The translations under genes and the position numbers were made by a program. 64,000 nucleotides of DNA from Nitrospirota bacterium (lineage in GTDB: Bacteria > JACPQY01). The first letter of the stretch is position 1; every line of letters starts with the position of its first letter. This document shows, one piece after another, positions 16,906-25,043 of this stretch. The DNA is taken from assembly GCA_016180645.1 (NCBI GenBank), contig JACPAV010000020.1, forward strand, positions 54,818 to 118,817, given 5' to 3'. The notes beneath the pieces are model-generated. The model was not told the origin of the DNA. It saw only the letters and a program-made list of their open reading frames with translations, and did not search any database.

Positions 16906-17211
16906 CTAGCCGGCGCGCTGGATGCGGCGAATCAGCATGAAAGCCCGGGCGATACAGATCAGATGCCAGGCCTGAAGGTACGAGGTCACTCCGTACACCA
17001 CGAGCCAGGAAGCGAAGGGGAGATGGAGCGCCTTGCCGAAATAAAGCTTTGCGCCGAGGCCGGCGACGACGATGCAAAAGAGCGCCAGCATAGAGGAGAG
17101 AAGGTCGCCACCACGCGCGAGGACCAGTCGGCGGTCGGCGCGGGCGAGACGGGGCGGGACTCCCCACATCTGGAAGCCTGAGAGGATCAGCCGGTCGATC
17201 TGTTTACGCAT
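16906..17211 (-). CDS. Small membrane protein on the minus strand
   Basis: 101 residues from the ATG at 17211 (a GTG at 17226 would add five). Two hydrophobic helices: about LLSSMLALFCIVVAGLGAKL and FASWLVVYGVTSYL. Basic ends. It is one of very few minus-strand genes inside the plus-strand array and lies next to the MITE-like element, so it may be separate cargo. No family recognised. Confidence 0.45.
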   Translation of the reverse strand: MRKQIDRLILSGFQMWGVPPRLARADRRLVLARGGDLLSSMLALFCIVVAGLGAKLYFGKALHLPFASWLVVYGVTSYLQAWHLICIARAFMLIRRIQRAG

Positions 17212-17360
17212 GCCGAAAGTATACACCTTGGACGACGAGTCCGGCTTCCAAGCCTGGAAAAGGGCCTGTCCAGTGGCACGCGGGATACGCGATTCCCCCG
17301 CGTGAATCCCTCCCCCAGGGGAAAGGGAAAGGACGAGAGTCAGCCGCGCAGAAGATCACT

Positions 17361-17460
17361 CAATCCGTTGCACTCAAAGGGTCACGTGAACGGCACAGGG
17401 AAGCATAGGACCGGCTCGAAAGGCGCACGTCTCACACTAAGCGGTGCAGAAGCCGAGGGA
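17361..17460. repeat. Repeat family G, copy 1
   Basis: Blocks CGTTGCACTCAAAGGGTCAC and AAGGCGCACGTCTCACACTA plus AGCGGTGCAGAAGCC recur in the same order at 18031-18155. It sits just upstream of the STAS-like gene. Confidence 0.6.
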
Positions 17461-17488
17461 CGTGGAGCGGTGGGAAGAAGGAGGACAA

Positions 17489-17863
17489 GTGGCTGAAAAG
17501 GTGAGTTCCGAAACGGAGGAGCCGGTACGCGTGAGGATTTACGACCTCGTGCAGGGACCCCTGTGCGTGTCGGCCCGAGACGGAGACCGGGTGTGCGATC
17601 GAATCATTCCCCTGCTTCGTCAGGGCCGGAAAGTCGTGCTCTCGTTCGATCAGATCGAAACGGTCATCGCGGCGTTCCTCAATGCGGCGATCGGCCGACT
17701 CTATGGAGAGTTCCAGGGAGAGGACATCCGCAAGCTGCTCTCGGTCGAAGAGATGCAACCGGAGGACCTCCAGACGCTGAAACTCGTCGTGGAGAACGCG
17801 AAGGCCTACTTCAAGCAGCGTGGGGCGTCAGCGGAGGCCGGGGATGTGCGTCTGCGGTCATGA
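17489..17863 (+). CDS. STAS-like (DUF4325) protein
   Basis: 124 residues from a GTG at 17489, SD AGGAGG. Segments GPLCVSARDGDRV, KVVLSFDQIETV and AAFLNAAIGRLYGEF match the STAS-like DUF4325 family, often found with ATPases or in defence/regulatory gene pairs. STAS folds usually bind partner proteins, commonly anti-sigma-like kinases. A GHKL ATPase (40162) exists in this window but is far away. The leader AAGAAGGAGGAC before GTGGCTGAAAAGGTG is repeated before the gene at 19016. Confidence 0.75.
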   Translation: MAEKVSSETEEPVRVRIYDLVQGPLCVSARDGDRVCDRIIPLLRQGRKVVLSFDQIETVIAAFLNAAIGRLYGEFQGEDIRKLLSVEEMQPEDLQTLKLVVENAKAYFKQRGASAEAGDVRLRS

Positions 17864-18188
17864 GCGGCATGAGCACGGACGGGAGGACCTGGTCTGCATG
17901 ATCTGCCAGCCGGGAGAATGCGACGGCTACCGTCCGGACATGAGCCTGTACCCGGATCGGGGCGATCTCATCGAGAAGATGGCGACGGGGGGAATACAGG
18001 ATGGCGGTCAGGCGGGGAGGAGAACACTCTATCTGTTGCAGCCAAAAGGTCACGCAAACGGGATGGGCCTGCCCGCGCCGTTGCGGCAGGCGGGGGAGGA
18101 CCAGACCGCCTGGGAAGGCGCACGTCTGACACTAAGCGCTCCAGAAGCAGGGCGGCCCGGTCGTGTCCTGATTACACGGAAAACGTGA
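17844..18188 (+). CDS. CxCGH zinc-binding protein extended by repeat G
   Basis: 114 residues from the ATG at 17844 (SD GGAGG). The N-terminus MCVCGHERHEHGREDLVCMI with a following CQPGEC is a compact zinc site of the CxCGHxxxxH type, as at 11527. The second half (KGHANGMG ... EGARLTLS) is encoded by repeat G2 and is probably not part of the ancestral protein. The stop overlaps the next GTG. Confidence 0.5.
   Translation: MCVCGHERHEHGREDLVCMICQPGECDGYRPDMSLYPDRGDLIEKMATGGIQDGGQAGRRTLYLLQPKGHANGMGLPAPLRQAGEDQTAWEGARLTLSAPEAGRPGRVLITRKT
18031..18155. repeat. Repeat family G, copy 2
   Basis: Shares ordered blocks with 17361-17460 (TTGCAGCCAAAAGGTCACG; AAGGCGCACGTCTGACACTA) and has an extra GC-rich hairpin in the middle (GCCTGCCCGCGCCGTTGCGG and CAGGCGGG). 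Confidence 0.6.
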
Positions 18189-18952
18189 AGCATATTGTCA
18201 GCTTTTCCGGTGGCGTCGGATCGTGGGCGGCGGCAAAGCGAGTTGCGGTGCAGTATGGGACGAAGGACCTTACCCTTCTGTTCGCTGACGTACTCATGGA
18301 GGACGAGGACCTTTACCGTTTCATTGCTGAGGCCGCCGGAAATGTCGGGGGCACACTCATCCGCTTGACGGAAGGTCGCGATCCATGGACGGTATTCTTC
18401 GATCAGCGTTTTCTGGGGAATAGCCGTGTAGATCCGTGTTCGAAGATTCTCAAGCGCAGAATGTTGGACAGGTGGCGCGATGCCCATGTCAACCCGGCGG
18501 AGGACATCTGCTACATCGGCATCGACTGGTCGGAGGCTCATCGCCTGGACAGATTGCGCAAACGCTGTGCGCCGTTTCGGTATGAAGCACCCCTGTGTGA
18601 GGCACCGTATTTGACCAAAACGCAGATGCTGGACCTCTTGAAAATCGAAGGCATCAAACCGCCCCGGCTTTATGAGATGGGTTTTCCCCATAATAATTGC
18701 GGTGGGTTTTGCGTCAAGGCGGGTCAGGCGCAATTCCGGCGCCTCTTGACAGTGCTGCCGGAACGCTACGCTTTCCACGAGAAGCGCGAGCAGGAGATCA
18801 GAGCCTTTCTGCAGAAGAACGTGTCTATTCTCAGGGATCGACGCGGCGGAAAGTCCGAGCCGCTGACACTGAAGGATTTCCGGGAACGAGTCGAGCGAGA
18901 CGCAGAAGTCGGCGACGCATTCGAGTCGGGCGGATTCGGGTGTGTGGGATGA
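18185..18952 (+). CDS. PP-loop (PAPS reductase-like) protein 1
   Basis: 255 residues from a GTG at 18185. The nucleotide-binding PP-loop SFSGGVGSWAAAKR is at residues 5-18, followed by LLFADVLMEDEDLYRF as in PAPS reductase/DndC-like enzymes that activate a substrate by adenylation. A later DPCSKILKRR and CGGFCVKAGQAQF supply Cys residues that could bind metal or carry sulfur. Phage- and plasmid-encoded members are linked to nucleic-acid modification or sulfur chemistry; the actual substrate is unknown. A second, divergent member lies at 42143. Confidence 0.75.
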   Translation: MKHIVSFSGGVGSWAAAKRVAVQYGTKDLTLLFADVLMEDEDLYRFIAEAAGNVGGTLIRLTEGRDPWTVFFDQRFLGNSRVDPCSKILKRRMLDRWRDAHVNPAEDICYIGIDWSEAHRLDRLRKRCAPFRYEAPLCEAPYLTKTQMLDLLKIEGIKPPRLYEMGFPHNNCGGFCVKAGQAQFRRLLTVLPERYAFHEKREQEIRAFLQKNVSILRDRRGGKSEPLTLKDFRERVERDAEVGDAFESGGFGCVG

Positions 18953-19015
18953 AATGCCATTTTGAGATTCGAACAGGACCGAGCGGCCCGGAGCGGTCGC
19001 CAAGAAGGAGGACCA

Positions 19016-19549
19016 GTGGCTGAAAAGGTGCTGACCAAAGGGGAGCTCGCAGCCGTGATCCCATTTGAAGAAATGGACAGCGCATTCACCGTCTTCAAGA
19101 CCATGGATGAAAAGGGTCTCTTCGGGGTACCGGTCATTTTCGACCAGGACGAACAGCGGCTGAGTATCTACCGGGCCACGGCGGAAGCACCCGACGCCGG
19201 CTCAAGGGGAACGGGCTTGGCATCCCCGGCCAAGCCGGTCGGCAGCTACCTGGCCAAGATCTCCACGCGGGATATCGTCGAAAAGGTCCGCCGGCGAATG
19301 GAGGAGGGCGGGCATTTCGTGTTCGATGTCCCGATCGGGGAACTCGGCCGGTGCATGGACGGGTTCGCTTTCCTGATGCCGAAAGAGGGCCGCTACTTCC
19401 GGTTCGGAATCCGGCCGATGGACATGGAGTTCCACGTCGTCGGGGTCCAGGGCCAGGAAATCCAGCCGAGCGATCGGTCCTGGTGGCAGGACGTGTCCAG
19501 CGACCCCTTCGGAAAGCTTGACCACCTGCGCCGGCCGAAGGCGGCGTAG
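19016..19549 (+). CDS. Hypothetical protein
   Basis: 177 residues from a GTG at 19016 with SD AGGAGG. Mixed alpha/beta composition (TRDIVEKVRRRMEEGGHFVF; FRFGIRPMDMEFHVVGV). No recognised family. Its start region duplicates that of the STAS-like gene at 17489 (VAEKV). Confidence 0.6.
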   Translation: MAEKVLTKGELAAVIPFEEMDSAFTVFKTMDEKGLFGVPVIFDQDEQRLSIYRATAEAPDAGSRGTGLASPAKPVGSYLAKISTRDIVEKVRRRMEEGGHFVFDVPIGELGRCMDGFAFLMPKEGRYFRFGIRPMDMEFHVVGVQGQEIQPSDRSWWQDVSSDPFGKLDHLRRPKAA

Positions 19550-19565
19550 GAAGAGGGGGGATCGG

Positions 19566-20933
19566 ATGCCGTCCCCTCCGCTTCGCTCCACGGACGACGA
19601 CATGAAGAATCATAGGGTCCTTGCGTCGCGCCGGGCGTTCATCCCACCACCTGCAACAGGCGCGGATGCGCCTCGTTCCGAGGCGGTTGCAGGTGGTGGG
19701 ATCATTCGCGGGAGCAACAGCCGGCTCGAACGGTACGATGACTGCCCGAGCTGGTTCAAGATGCAGTACCTGGACAAGATCCCGGCGCCCACAGTGACCC
19801 CGCTCGTCGTCGGCATCGAGTTCCACGCGTTCGCGGAGACCTACGTCAGGCACTGCATTGAAGCGGGCGTGGAATCGGACTTCGATTGGGGAACGGCCAA
19901 GGCCCTCGAGTTCGGCAGGAACCTCCACGAGGATGAAGCGGAGGACGCAGCCCGGATCATCGGGCGATTCATCCGGGACTACCGGGTCGAAAACCCGGCG
20001 GACCACGTCGGCGTGGAGCTGGGAGCAGCCTTCGACCGGGACTGGTGCGAGGTGCCGTGGGACGACCGGCGAAAGGTGTACTTCCGATTCAGACTGGACC
20101 ACGTCCTTTGGGAACGGACGGTGGGGGGCGACGAGATGGAGGGGGAAGACAGCGGAAGCCGAACGCTTGTGATCGAAGATTTCAAAAGCGACCGGGTCAT
20201 CGAACGCCATCAGACGGTCGGGAGTTCCAAACAGCTGAAGAGGTACGCGCTGGCCGCGGCGCTCATGTGGCCGGAGAGCATCGGCCCGGAAATCCGGGTC
20301 CGGCTCTTCTACGCGCGGTTCGGGGCGCGGCGCCAGGCCGTGATCCCGGCGGCCGAGCTCCCCTCCATCCGCGATGAAATCGACGCCCGCATGGCGGAGA
20401 TCCAGGCCGAGCGCAAATGGGAGCCCAAGGCGGGAGCCCACTGCGCGTTCTGCTCGTACCCGACGCGGTGCAAACTCTTCGGCGAAATCTGGGGGTGGGG
20501 ACCGCTCGCCCTCGGGACGAGGGGGGACGCGGAAGACGCCGCGAGGCAGCTCATGTTCATCCGAGGACTCGAAAAATCCTACACGGAGCGGCTGAGGGCC
20601 TGGGCCGGCGCCAACGGAGACATGGACCTCGGAGACGGGTCGCATCTGGGGCTCGTTCCGATCAACAAGGTGGTCCTCAATGAAAGCGACAAGGTGGTCG
20701 AGGTCCTGAAAGGCCTCGGCGTCGGCGAAGAAGGCTGCCGGAAGGCCCTCAAGAGCACGCAGGCCGGGATCGAAGCGGCCCTCCGAACCCTCGGCCGGGG
20801 CAAGGCAAAGGATCTCCTGCCGGAGGTCCTGGAAAAGGCCGGGACGAAAGATACGCAGATCCGGTTCCAACGGTACAAGGATCCGGAGGCCGAGGCGAAG
20901 GCGGCAGCTGCCGCGGAGGGGGAGGCCGCATGA
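19566..20933 (+). CDS. RecB/Cas4-like PD-(D/E)XK nuclease
   Basis: 455 residues from the ATG at 19566. Nuclease core: FRFRLDHVLWE and later VIEDFKSDRV (D...DxK) fit the PD-(D/E)XK active site. One Cys near the start (RYDDCPSWFKM) and three in CAFCSYPTRC near residue 300 match the iron-sulfur cluster of Cas4/AddB/RecB-type nucleases (PDDEXK_1). Expected role: exonucleolytic DNA end processing in replication or recombination of the element. The first ~45 residues come from repeats A3 and C2, so the original start may have been nearer GSNSRLERYDDC; no better ATG with SD is present there. Confidence 0.85.
   Translation: MPSPPLRSTDDDMKNHRVLASRRAFIPPPATGADAPRSEAVAGGGIIRGSNSRLERYDDCPSWFKMQYLDKIPAPTVTPLVVGIEFHAFAETYVRHCIEAGVESDFDWGTAKALEFGRNLHEDEAEDAARIIGRFIRDYRVENPADHVGVELGAAFDRDWCEVPWDDRRKVYFRFRLDHVLWERTVGGDEMEGEDSGSRTLVIEDFKSDRVIERHQTVGSSKQLKRYALAAALMWPESIGPEIRVRLFYARFGARRQAVIPAAELPSIRDEIDARMAEIQAERKWEPKAGAHCAFCSYPTRCKLFGEIWGWGPLALGTRGDAEDAARQLMFIRGLEKSYTERLRAWAGANGDMDLGDGSHLGLVPINKVVLNESDKVVEVLKGLGVGEEGCRKALKSTQAGIEAALRTLGRGKAKDLLPEVLEKAGTKDTQIRFQRYKDPEAEAKAAAAAEGEAA
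19567..19629. repeat. Repeat family A, copy 3
   Basis: CCGTCCCCTCCGCTTCGCTC, CACGGACGACGACATGAAGA and TCCTTGCGTCG. It encodes the presumed first residues of the nuclease at 19566 and is followed 10 bp later by repeat C2. Confidence 0.8.
19640..19703. repeat. Repeat family C (palindromic), copy 2
   Basis: ATCCCACCACCTGCAAC and GTTGCAGGTGGTGGGAT form the arms. It lies inside the N-terminal codons of the nuclease gene. Confidence 0.8.
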
Positions 20934-21006
20934 TCCCACCACCTGAAACCGACCCGGAACGGGTCCGCCGCAGGCGGATTCCGCGCCCCTTTCAAGTGGT
21001 GGGATG
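20930..21006. repeat. Repeat family C (palindromic), copy 3
   Basis: ATGATCCCACCACCTGAAAC and TTTCAAGTGGTGGGAT arms. Its ATGATCC end contains the stop TGA of the nuclease gene. Confidence 0.8.
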
Positions 21007-21366
21007 ACGGGGGGTCATTTCGGCCCACGCGCGTAGCCACGCCGGCGCGTCAGGGAACTGCATCCATTGCAGTAAACGGGTCAGACGCACGAAAGGGCCC
21101 TTCGGCAAGCTCAGGACCTCATAAGGCCCTGAGTCAATCGAAGGGTGAAGCGATGACACAGGTGAAATTGCAAATCAGGAGTCTCCAGTAGATTCACGGC
21201 GGCGGGCGGCGTGTCAGCGCCGGGGTATTGACGACGGTCCCTTCGGGGGCGCCCGTGAGCGCGTTCTGAACAGCGCGATTGGAATGGAGCCGGGTGGGGA
21301 ATCCGGCCCCGCCGCGTGAATCTGCTTGGCGGTGTGGTTGACGGGCAGGGGACGGGGTGATAAGTT
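21007..21366. other. Gene-poor stretch
   Basis: No convincing coding frame on either strand. It contains a CCCTTCGGCAAGCTCAGGAC unit, related to the common CTTCGACAAGCTCAGG palindrome, and a CTCAGG...CCCTGAG pairing at about 21108-21132. Confidence 0.4.
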
Positions 21367-21489
21367 ATGAACATGGATACTGCATCGCTGGCAATGAGTG
21401 TATTCTTTCTGATCGTGCTCGGCTTCTGCGGCTTTGCGGTCGTTATGGGCCGCCAGTACGAGCGCCAGCAGAAGCAGCGGCTTCAGTAG
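21367..21489 (+). CDS. 40-residue single-pass membrane protein
   Basis: The frame begins MNMDTASLAMSVFFLIVLGF: a short N-tail, one hydrophobic helix to about residue 27, then a charged Gln/Arg-rich tail (GRQYERQQKQRLQ). Two ATGs occur; the SD is weak. Small single-helix proteins of this form are often regulators of membrane partners or toxins; nothing more can be said. Confidence 0.4.
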   Translation: MNMDTASLAMSVFFLIVLGFCGFAVVMGRQYERQQKQRLQ

Positions 21490-21577
21490 TCGTCAGGCCG
21501 CAAATTCTCGTTCGCGCTTCCCCCTCCCGGTCTTGTTCTCCTCGGACGCCTCAGATTGAAAGGGCAACGCTCGTAAA

Positions 21578-22018
21578 ATGAGGGTACGCGACACCAAGGT
21601 ACAGCACCCATTTGGTGAAGAGGAGACTCAGTGCCCTTCCTGTCGTCAGAGGCCTGAAATTGTCTCGTGCGGAACGGTCGTGCTTGCCGAGTCAGGCAAG
21701 ACGGTGTGGACGGCGTTTTATGAATGTCCGTCCGGGCACCGGTGGACACCGCACATGGTGATCATCCAGCTGGAGAGTGGCCGTAAGCCGCGCGGGGACG
21801 TGAGCGAAACAGGTTGCCTGAGGCTGGATTGGTATCAGCGACCAGATGGGCGCTGGAACGCCGATTGTCAGTGTGGATCGACACTCGCGGGATTTCTGCT
21901 GGATTCGCGGGCCGGGGCCGAGAAGGATCACATGACAGACATGGAGAAAGAGCGGGAAAACCGTCCCCATGATCATCCTGCTTGCGGTCGGACCAAGGCG
22001 ACGAAAAGGAGAACATGA
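21578..22018 (+). CDS. Zinc-ribbon protein, hypothetical
   Basis: 146 residues. Cys pairs in TQCPSCRQRP and YECPSGHRWTPH suggest a zinc ribbon at residues 18-60; a second CQCG site lies near residue 110. No clear SD. The ATGA at 22015 couples it to the next gene. Function unknown. Confidence 0.55.
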   Translation: MRVRDTKVQHPFGEEETQCPSCRQRPEIVSCGTVVLAESGKTVWTAFYECPSGHRWTPHMVIIQLESGRKPRGDVSETGCLRLDWYQRPDGRWNADCQCGSTLAGFLLDSRAGAEKDHMTDMEKERENRPHDHPACGRTKATKRRT

Positions 22019-22257
22019 CCCCTGACCAACTGAAGGCCATCCGAGTGAAAGCGATGCGGCATGAGCCCGTTCAAGAAAAGGACGTCATCGCGCTCTGCGA
22101 CGCCCTTGAATCGGCGTGGCTAGAGCGGGATAAACTCATCGAGGAAGAGACCGAAGGGAATGACCGGCCGATCGAGGAGCTGCTTGATGCCTTGCTGAGA
22201 TGCGACCGGCCGGAGGATCGGGCGGCTCTTGGATGTCGCCTGCCGTTAAGGGCCTGA
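22015..22257 (+). CDS. Small acidic helical protein
   Basis: 80 residues, SD AAGGAG. Predicted helical throughout (MTPDQLKAIRVKAMRHEPVQ ... DVIALCDALESAWLERDKLI). Such short helical proteins are frequent in phage and plasmid arrays. Start and stop overlap both neighbours. Confidence 0.55.
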   Translation: MTPDQLKAIRVKAMRHEPVQEKDVIALCDALESAWLERDKLIEEETEGNDRPIEELLDALLRCDRPEDRAALGCRLPLRA

Positions 22258-22484
22258 TGGACCAGCACGAAATTCAACGTCATGTGTGCATCCGACCCGA
22301 CGGCGTGATCGAGTACCAGTCGATTCTTGATCGCGGGACATGGACGGAAGACGAGAAGGACCGAATCCTCACGCTGGTGGAGGATTACATCATGAACGAT
22401 GAGGGTGCCGAGACCATAGACTGGCCTGGGGTGTGGCGGGAATACGAGAGCGGGGCCTGTGGCGCAAATGGAGGAAATACATGA
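22257..22484 (+). CDS. Hypothetical protein
   Basis: 75 residues starting in a TGATG overlap (MDQHEIQRHVCIRPDGVIEY). No family recognised. The stop overlaps the next start by ATGA. Confidence 0.55.
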   Translation: MDQHEIQRHVCIRPDGVIEYQSILDRGTWTEDEKDRILTLVEDYIMNDEGAETIDWPGVWREYESGACGANGGNT

Positions 22485-22744
22485 AGCAACACAAGGCGGT
22501 AAAGGTGCTGAGTCTGCTGCTCAAGGGGCGCAGCGTCGAGAGCGGTGGACGTACGTGGGCGATGGGCGAGGACCACAGCCTGGGAGTCATCGGCAAAGAC
22601 ATGACCACCGGAGAGGAATGCGTCCTGCGGGTCGATCTCAACATCAGGGGATTCGTTGAGCTATGCGAAACGATTCCGGACGACAAGCTATTTGTCATGG
22701 GGGCCGAGCAGGTTCTGACGGAGCTTCATGCAGGCCGGAGGTAA
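22481..22744 (+). CDS. Hypothetical protein
   Basis: 87 residues from the ATG at 22481, SD GGAGG. Mixed strands and helices (LLLKGRSVESGGRTWAMGED). No family recognised. Part of the tightly packed 21578-22744 run. Confidence 0.55.
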   Translation: MKQHKAVKVLSLLLKGRSVESGGRTWAMGEDHSLGVIGKDMTTGEECVLRVDLNIRGFVELCETIPDDKLFVMGAEQVLTELHAGRR

Positions 22745-22802
22745 ACCTGGGGCCGCCCGGAGCACACGACCTGGAGGGGGAAGAAAGGACGGCGGGGAAA
22801 GG

Positions 22803-23000
22803 GTGGTTCTATGCCGTTACCATCCAAGGCGCAAGGCGGTGAAACGCGCTATCAGGTGGGTGGAGACGAGTTCGGTGCATGCCTACCCGATGGATCTGGG
22901 TCCAAGATGCCGTGAATGCGTGAGCCGAGCGGAGAGAGAGAAGCCGTGGCTCGTTATCGACTATCGCCATCTGAAGGAGCCAATGCCAAGGGCCTACTGA
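22803..23000 (+). CDS. Small Cys-containing protein
   Basis: 65 residues if started at the GTG at 22803 (VVLCRYHPRRKAVKRAIRW); an upstream ATG at 22728 overlaps the preceding gene and adds a low-complexity stretch. Cys and His in CRYH and CRECVSRAE may bind zinc. Function unknown. Confidence 0.45.
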   Translation: MVLCRYHPRRKAVKRAIRWVETSSVHAYPMDLGPRCRECVSRAEREKPWLVIDYRHLKEPMPRAY

Positions 23001-23093
23001 TCACGGTCAGGAGGGGGACCTGGTGAGGACGGGATGGCGCGGCCGAGCGAGGCCGTGGGAAAGCACCATACAAGTACTACGAAAGGAGAACCC

Positions 23094-23303
23094 ATGGGTT
23101 CCTGGGAAGAGACGGGGAAAGACATCGGAAGGGAGGCCGTGCGGGGAGCGGGAGTCTTCGTGACGGTGAACGTGCCGGCCCTCCTGGGAAAGCTATTCAA
23201 GAGACTGGGACGGAAAGTGGAAGGGCGAGAGCCCGTACGAGGAAAGCCCCCAGCCCCGGCCGACCCAAGGCCTCCGGGAGGAGAGCCACGCTTCCTGGCG
23301 TAG
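23094..23303 (+). CDS. Small hypothetical protein
   Basis: 69 residues with SD AAAGGAG. An amphipathic first half (GREAVRGAGVFVTVNVPALL) is followed by a basic, Pro-rich tail. No family recognised. Confidence 0.5.
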   Translation: MGSWEETGKDIGREAVRGAGVFVTVNVPALLGKLFKRLGRKVEGREPVRGKPPAPADPRPPGGEPRFLA

Positions 23304-23320
23304 ACCGAGAAAGGAATTCA

Positions 23321-23815
23321 CTGGTCGTCTGCACGATCAGTGTACCCGCGAGGGAGTCGGGAGGGTTCGATCGGGAGTCCGCGGTTCGGAGGGGCATTCG
23401 TTCACAGATGGCCCAAACCATGGTCTCGATGACCATCTCGAAGGGGATCACGGGATTGGGACTCGGCCCGGAAACCGATTTTGCGGAGCTGTGCATGGAG
23501 ATGAAGGTCCCGTTCGTCGCGGCCATCGCTTACGATGGATGGGAGAGAGACTGGCCGGAAGAATCGCGCAAGCACTACTGGGACCTCCTGGAGAAAGCGG
23601 AGGACGTGGTCTTCGTCTGCGGGCGAGGCTACGGACCGTGGAAGATCCCCCAACGAAATAAGTGGATCATCGGGCAGGCGGAAGCTCTGATCGCCGTCTG
23701 GAATGAAAGAGCCGGACTCGTGGGGGAGTGTGTGAAAGCCGCGGTGGGAAATGGGCTGCGGGTGAAAATCATCGATCCAAGATGGTACGGCCGCGAGGGC
23801 CAACAAGCGGCATGA
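23321..23815 (+). CDS. SLOG-family protein (YspA/YpsA-like), CTG start candidate
   Basis: About 164 residues. The part GLGLGPETDFAELC ... VPFVAAIAYDGWERDWPEES ... YGPWKIPQRNKWIIGQAEAL ... IAVWNE ... KIIDP follows the order of SLOG Rossmann-fold proteins (DUF1273/YspA), proposed to bind nucleotides or nucleotide-derived ligands. The first ATG (23408) would cut off an open, protein-like extension (VVCTISVPARES ... FDRESAVRRGIRSQ). A CTG at 23321 is 5 nt from AAAGGA, so near-cognate initiation is suggested. Confidence 0.6.
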   Translation: MVVCTISVPARESGGFDRESAVRRGIRSQMAQTMVSMTISKGITGLGLGPETDFAELCMEMKVPFVAAIAYDGWERDWPEESRKHYWDLLEKAEDVVFVCGRGYGPWKIPQRNKWIIGQAEALIAVWNERAGLVGECVKAAVGNGLRVKIIDPRWYGREGQQAA

Positions 23816-23877
23816 TCCCCCCACATGAATCCGACGCGAAAAATGGGGCCGGCTCGGCCGTTTCAGGTGGTGCGATC
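23812..23877. repeat. Repeat family C (palindromic), copy 4
   Basis: ATGATCCCCCCACATGAATC and GTTTCAGGTGGTGCGATC, degenerate arms. It supplies both the preceding stop and the next start. Confidence 0.7.
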
Positions 23878-24354
23878 AACGGGGGTGAAGCTTCCCGGGA
23901 CGCGCGCCGCCCGGTTCTGTATGAGCTGTTGGTGGAAGTCGAGTCACGCCTGTCGTCGGTCTTCAGACGGCGAGGATACCTGAAGCCGGAGGACTGCGCG
24001 CAGAAGGCGGCCGGGGTCCTCGTGCTGATAGCGCAGTACGGAGCGGGGGATGCGCTGGGGGGATCGCTCTTAATGCGGTTCAATCCGAGCAACATCCCGA
24101 CACTTTGGGTCTGGCTCCGGGGAAGAAAACAAGGACTTGTGAAAGACGTGCCTCAATCCATCGATGGGATGCTCAAGTGTCTTCGCTGGAGAACCGGCGA
24201 CATGGAGGTGGACTATGTGATCGAGGAACTGGAAAAACTTTCAGCCTCAGGCGGGACGTACAAGGTGTTCGAGACCGAGGGCTGGGGGCCACTGACGGAG
24301 TATCTGCGAGAACACATTCTCGGGGCATTCAGCTGGGATGAACCGCTGTTGTGA
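23812..24354 (+). CDS. Hypothetical protein starting inside repeat C4
   Basis: 180 residues from an ATG at 23812 that overlaps the preceding stop (ATGA). The first ~22 residues are encoded by palindrome C4. The remainder is mostly helical (RRPVLYELLVEVESRLSSVF; EDCAQKAAGVLVLIAQYGAG). No family recognised. Confidence 0.55.
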   Translation: MIPPHESDAKNGAGSAVSGGAINGGEASRDARRPVLYELLVEVESRLSSVFRRRGYLKPEDCAQKAAGVLVLIAQYGAGDALGGSLLMRFNPSNIPTLWVWLRGRKQGLVKDVPQSIDGMLKCLRWRTGDMEVDYVIEELEKLSASGGTYKVFETEGWGPLTEYLREHILGAFSWDEPLL

Positions 24355-24399
24355 GACGCGAAGGCTCGCGTGGCGATCAAGACAGAAGGAGCGGAGGCG

Positions 24400-24633
24400 A
24401 TGATCCTGGAGTTCTCACAAAATGGGTACATCCGCAGAGAGTTTGAAATCACGGACACGCCCTCCGCACGGGAGCTGGTGAACACCCTGAACCACAAGAC
24501 CCTGGGGCGGGGCGGGTGGTACTGGCGTTCCTATCGACATTCGCCGTGGGATGGATCGAGTGAATGGACCATGAGAGACATCGCGGGTTGCGTCAGGAAA
24601 GAGGCCCCTCGGGGCGACAGGAGGTTCGATTGA
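24400..24633 (+). CDS. Small hypothetical protein
   Basis: 77 residues from the ATG at 24400 (purine-rich SD GGAGCGGAGG). FSQNGYIRREFEITDTPSAR suggests a beta-hairpin and helix. The stop overlaps the next TTG start. Confidence 0.5.
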   Translation: MILEFSQNGYIRREFEITDTPSARELVNTLNHKTLGRGGWYWRSYRHSPWDGSSEWTMRDIAGCVRKEAPRGDRRFD

Positions 24634-25043
24634 GCACCACGGAGTCCAAGACACCAGAGACGGGCGCGGACAAGGAAGCCATGCAACACCAGTGCGAGAA
24701 TTGCGATCGATTGCTGTCGGACAGGCAGGTGGTCCCTCCCGTTGGGATCCGGGACTATTTCGACCGGGTTTCACCGGGCGAGATCTCCCCGTCCGGCGAG
24801 TGCATGGCGTGCGGGGCGCTCACCCATCTCACGGAGCCGGTCGGCCCCGTAAAGACTCTGGTGGATGCCGCACGGTGGGCGGAGGACCGCCTGGCCTCGC
24901 TGGTTGACTCGACGTCGCCCGAGAACTACGCGAGCGATTCAGAAGCGTATGAGAATGATGTGAAGGCTCTTGGCAAGCTGCGATGCGCGCTCCGGCAGTT
25001 CGAGAAACAGACAGGGGACACCCCATGCCCACCATCGTCCTAA
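24630..25043 (+). CDS. Rubredoxin-like zinc protein, paralogue 1
   Basis: 137 residues from a TTG at 24630 (SD AGGAGG, 5 nt). HQCENCDRLLSDRQVVP and SGECMACGALTHLTE give a four-Cys zinc knuckle pair; the C-terminal half is helical. It is a clear paralogue of 28028-28417 (same CENC...PSGECxxCGAxTHLxE order), 3.4 kb away. Similar knuckles serve as protein- or nucleic-acid-binding adaptors. Confidence 0.6.
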   Translation: MSTTESKTPETGADKEAMQHQCENCDRLLSDRQVVPPVGIRDYFDRVSPGEISPSGECMACGALTHLTEPVGPVKTLVDAARWAEDRLASLVDSTSPENYASDSEAYENDVKALGKLRCALRQFEKQTGDTPCPPSS

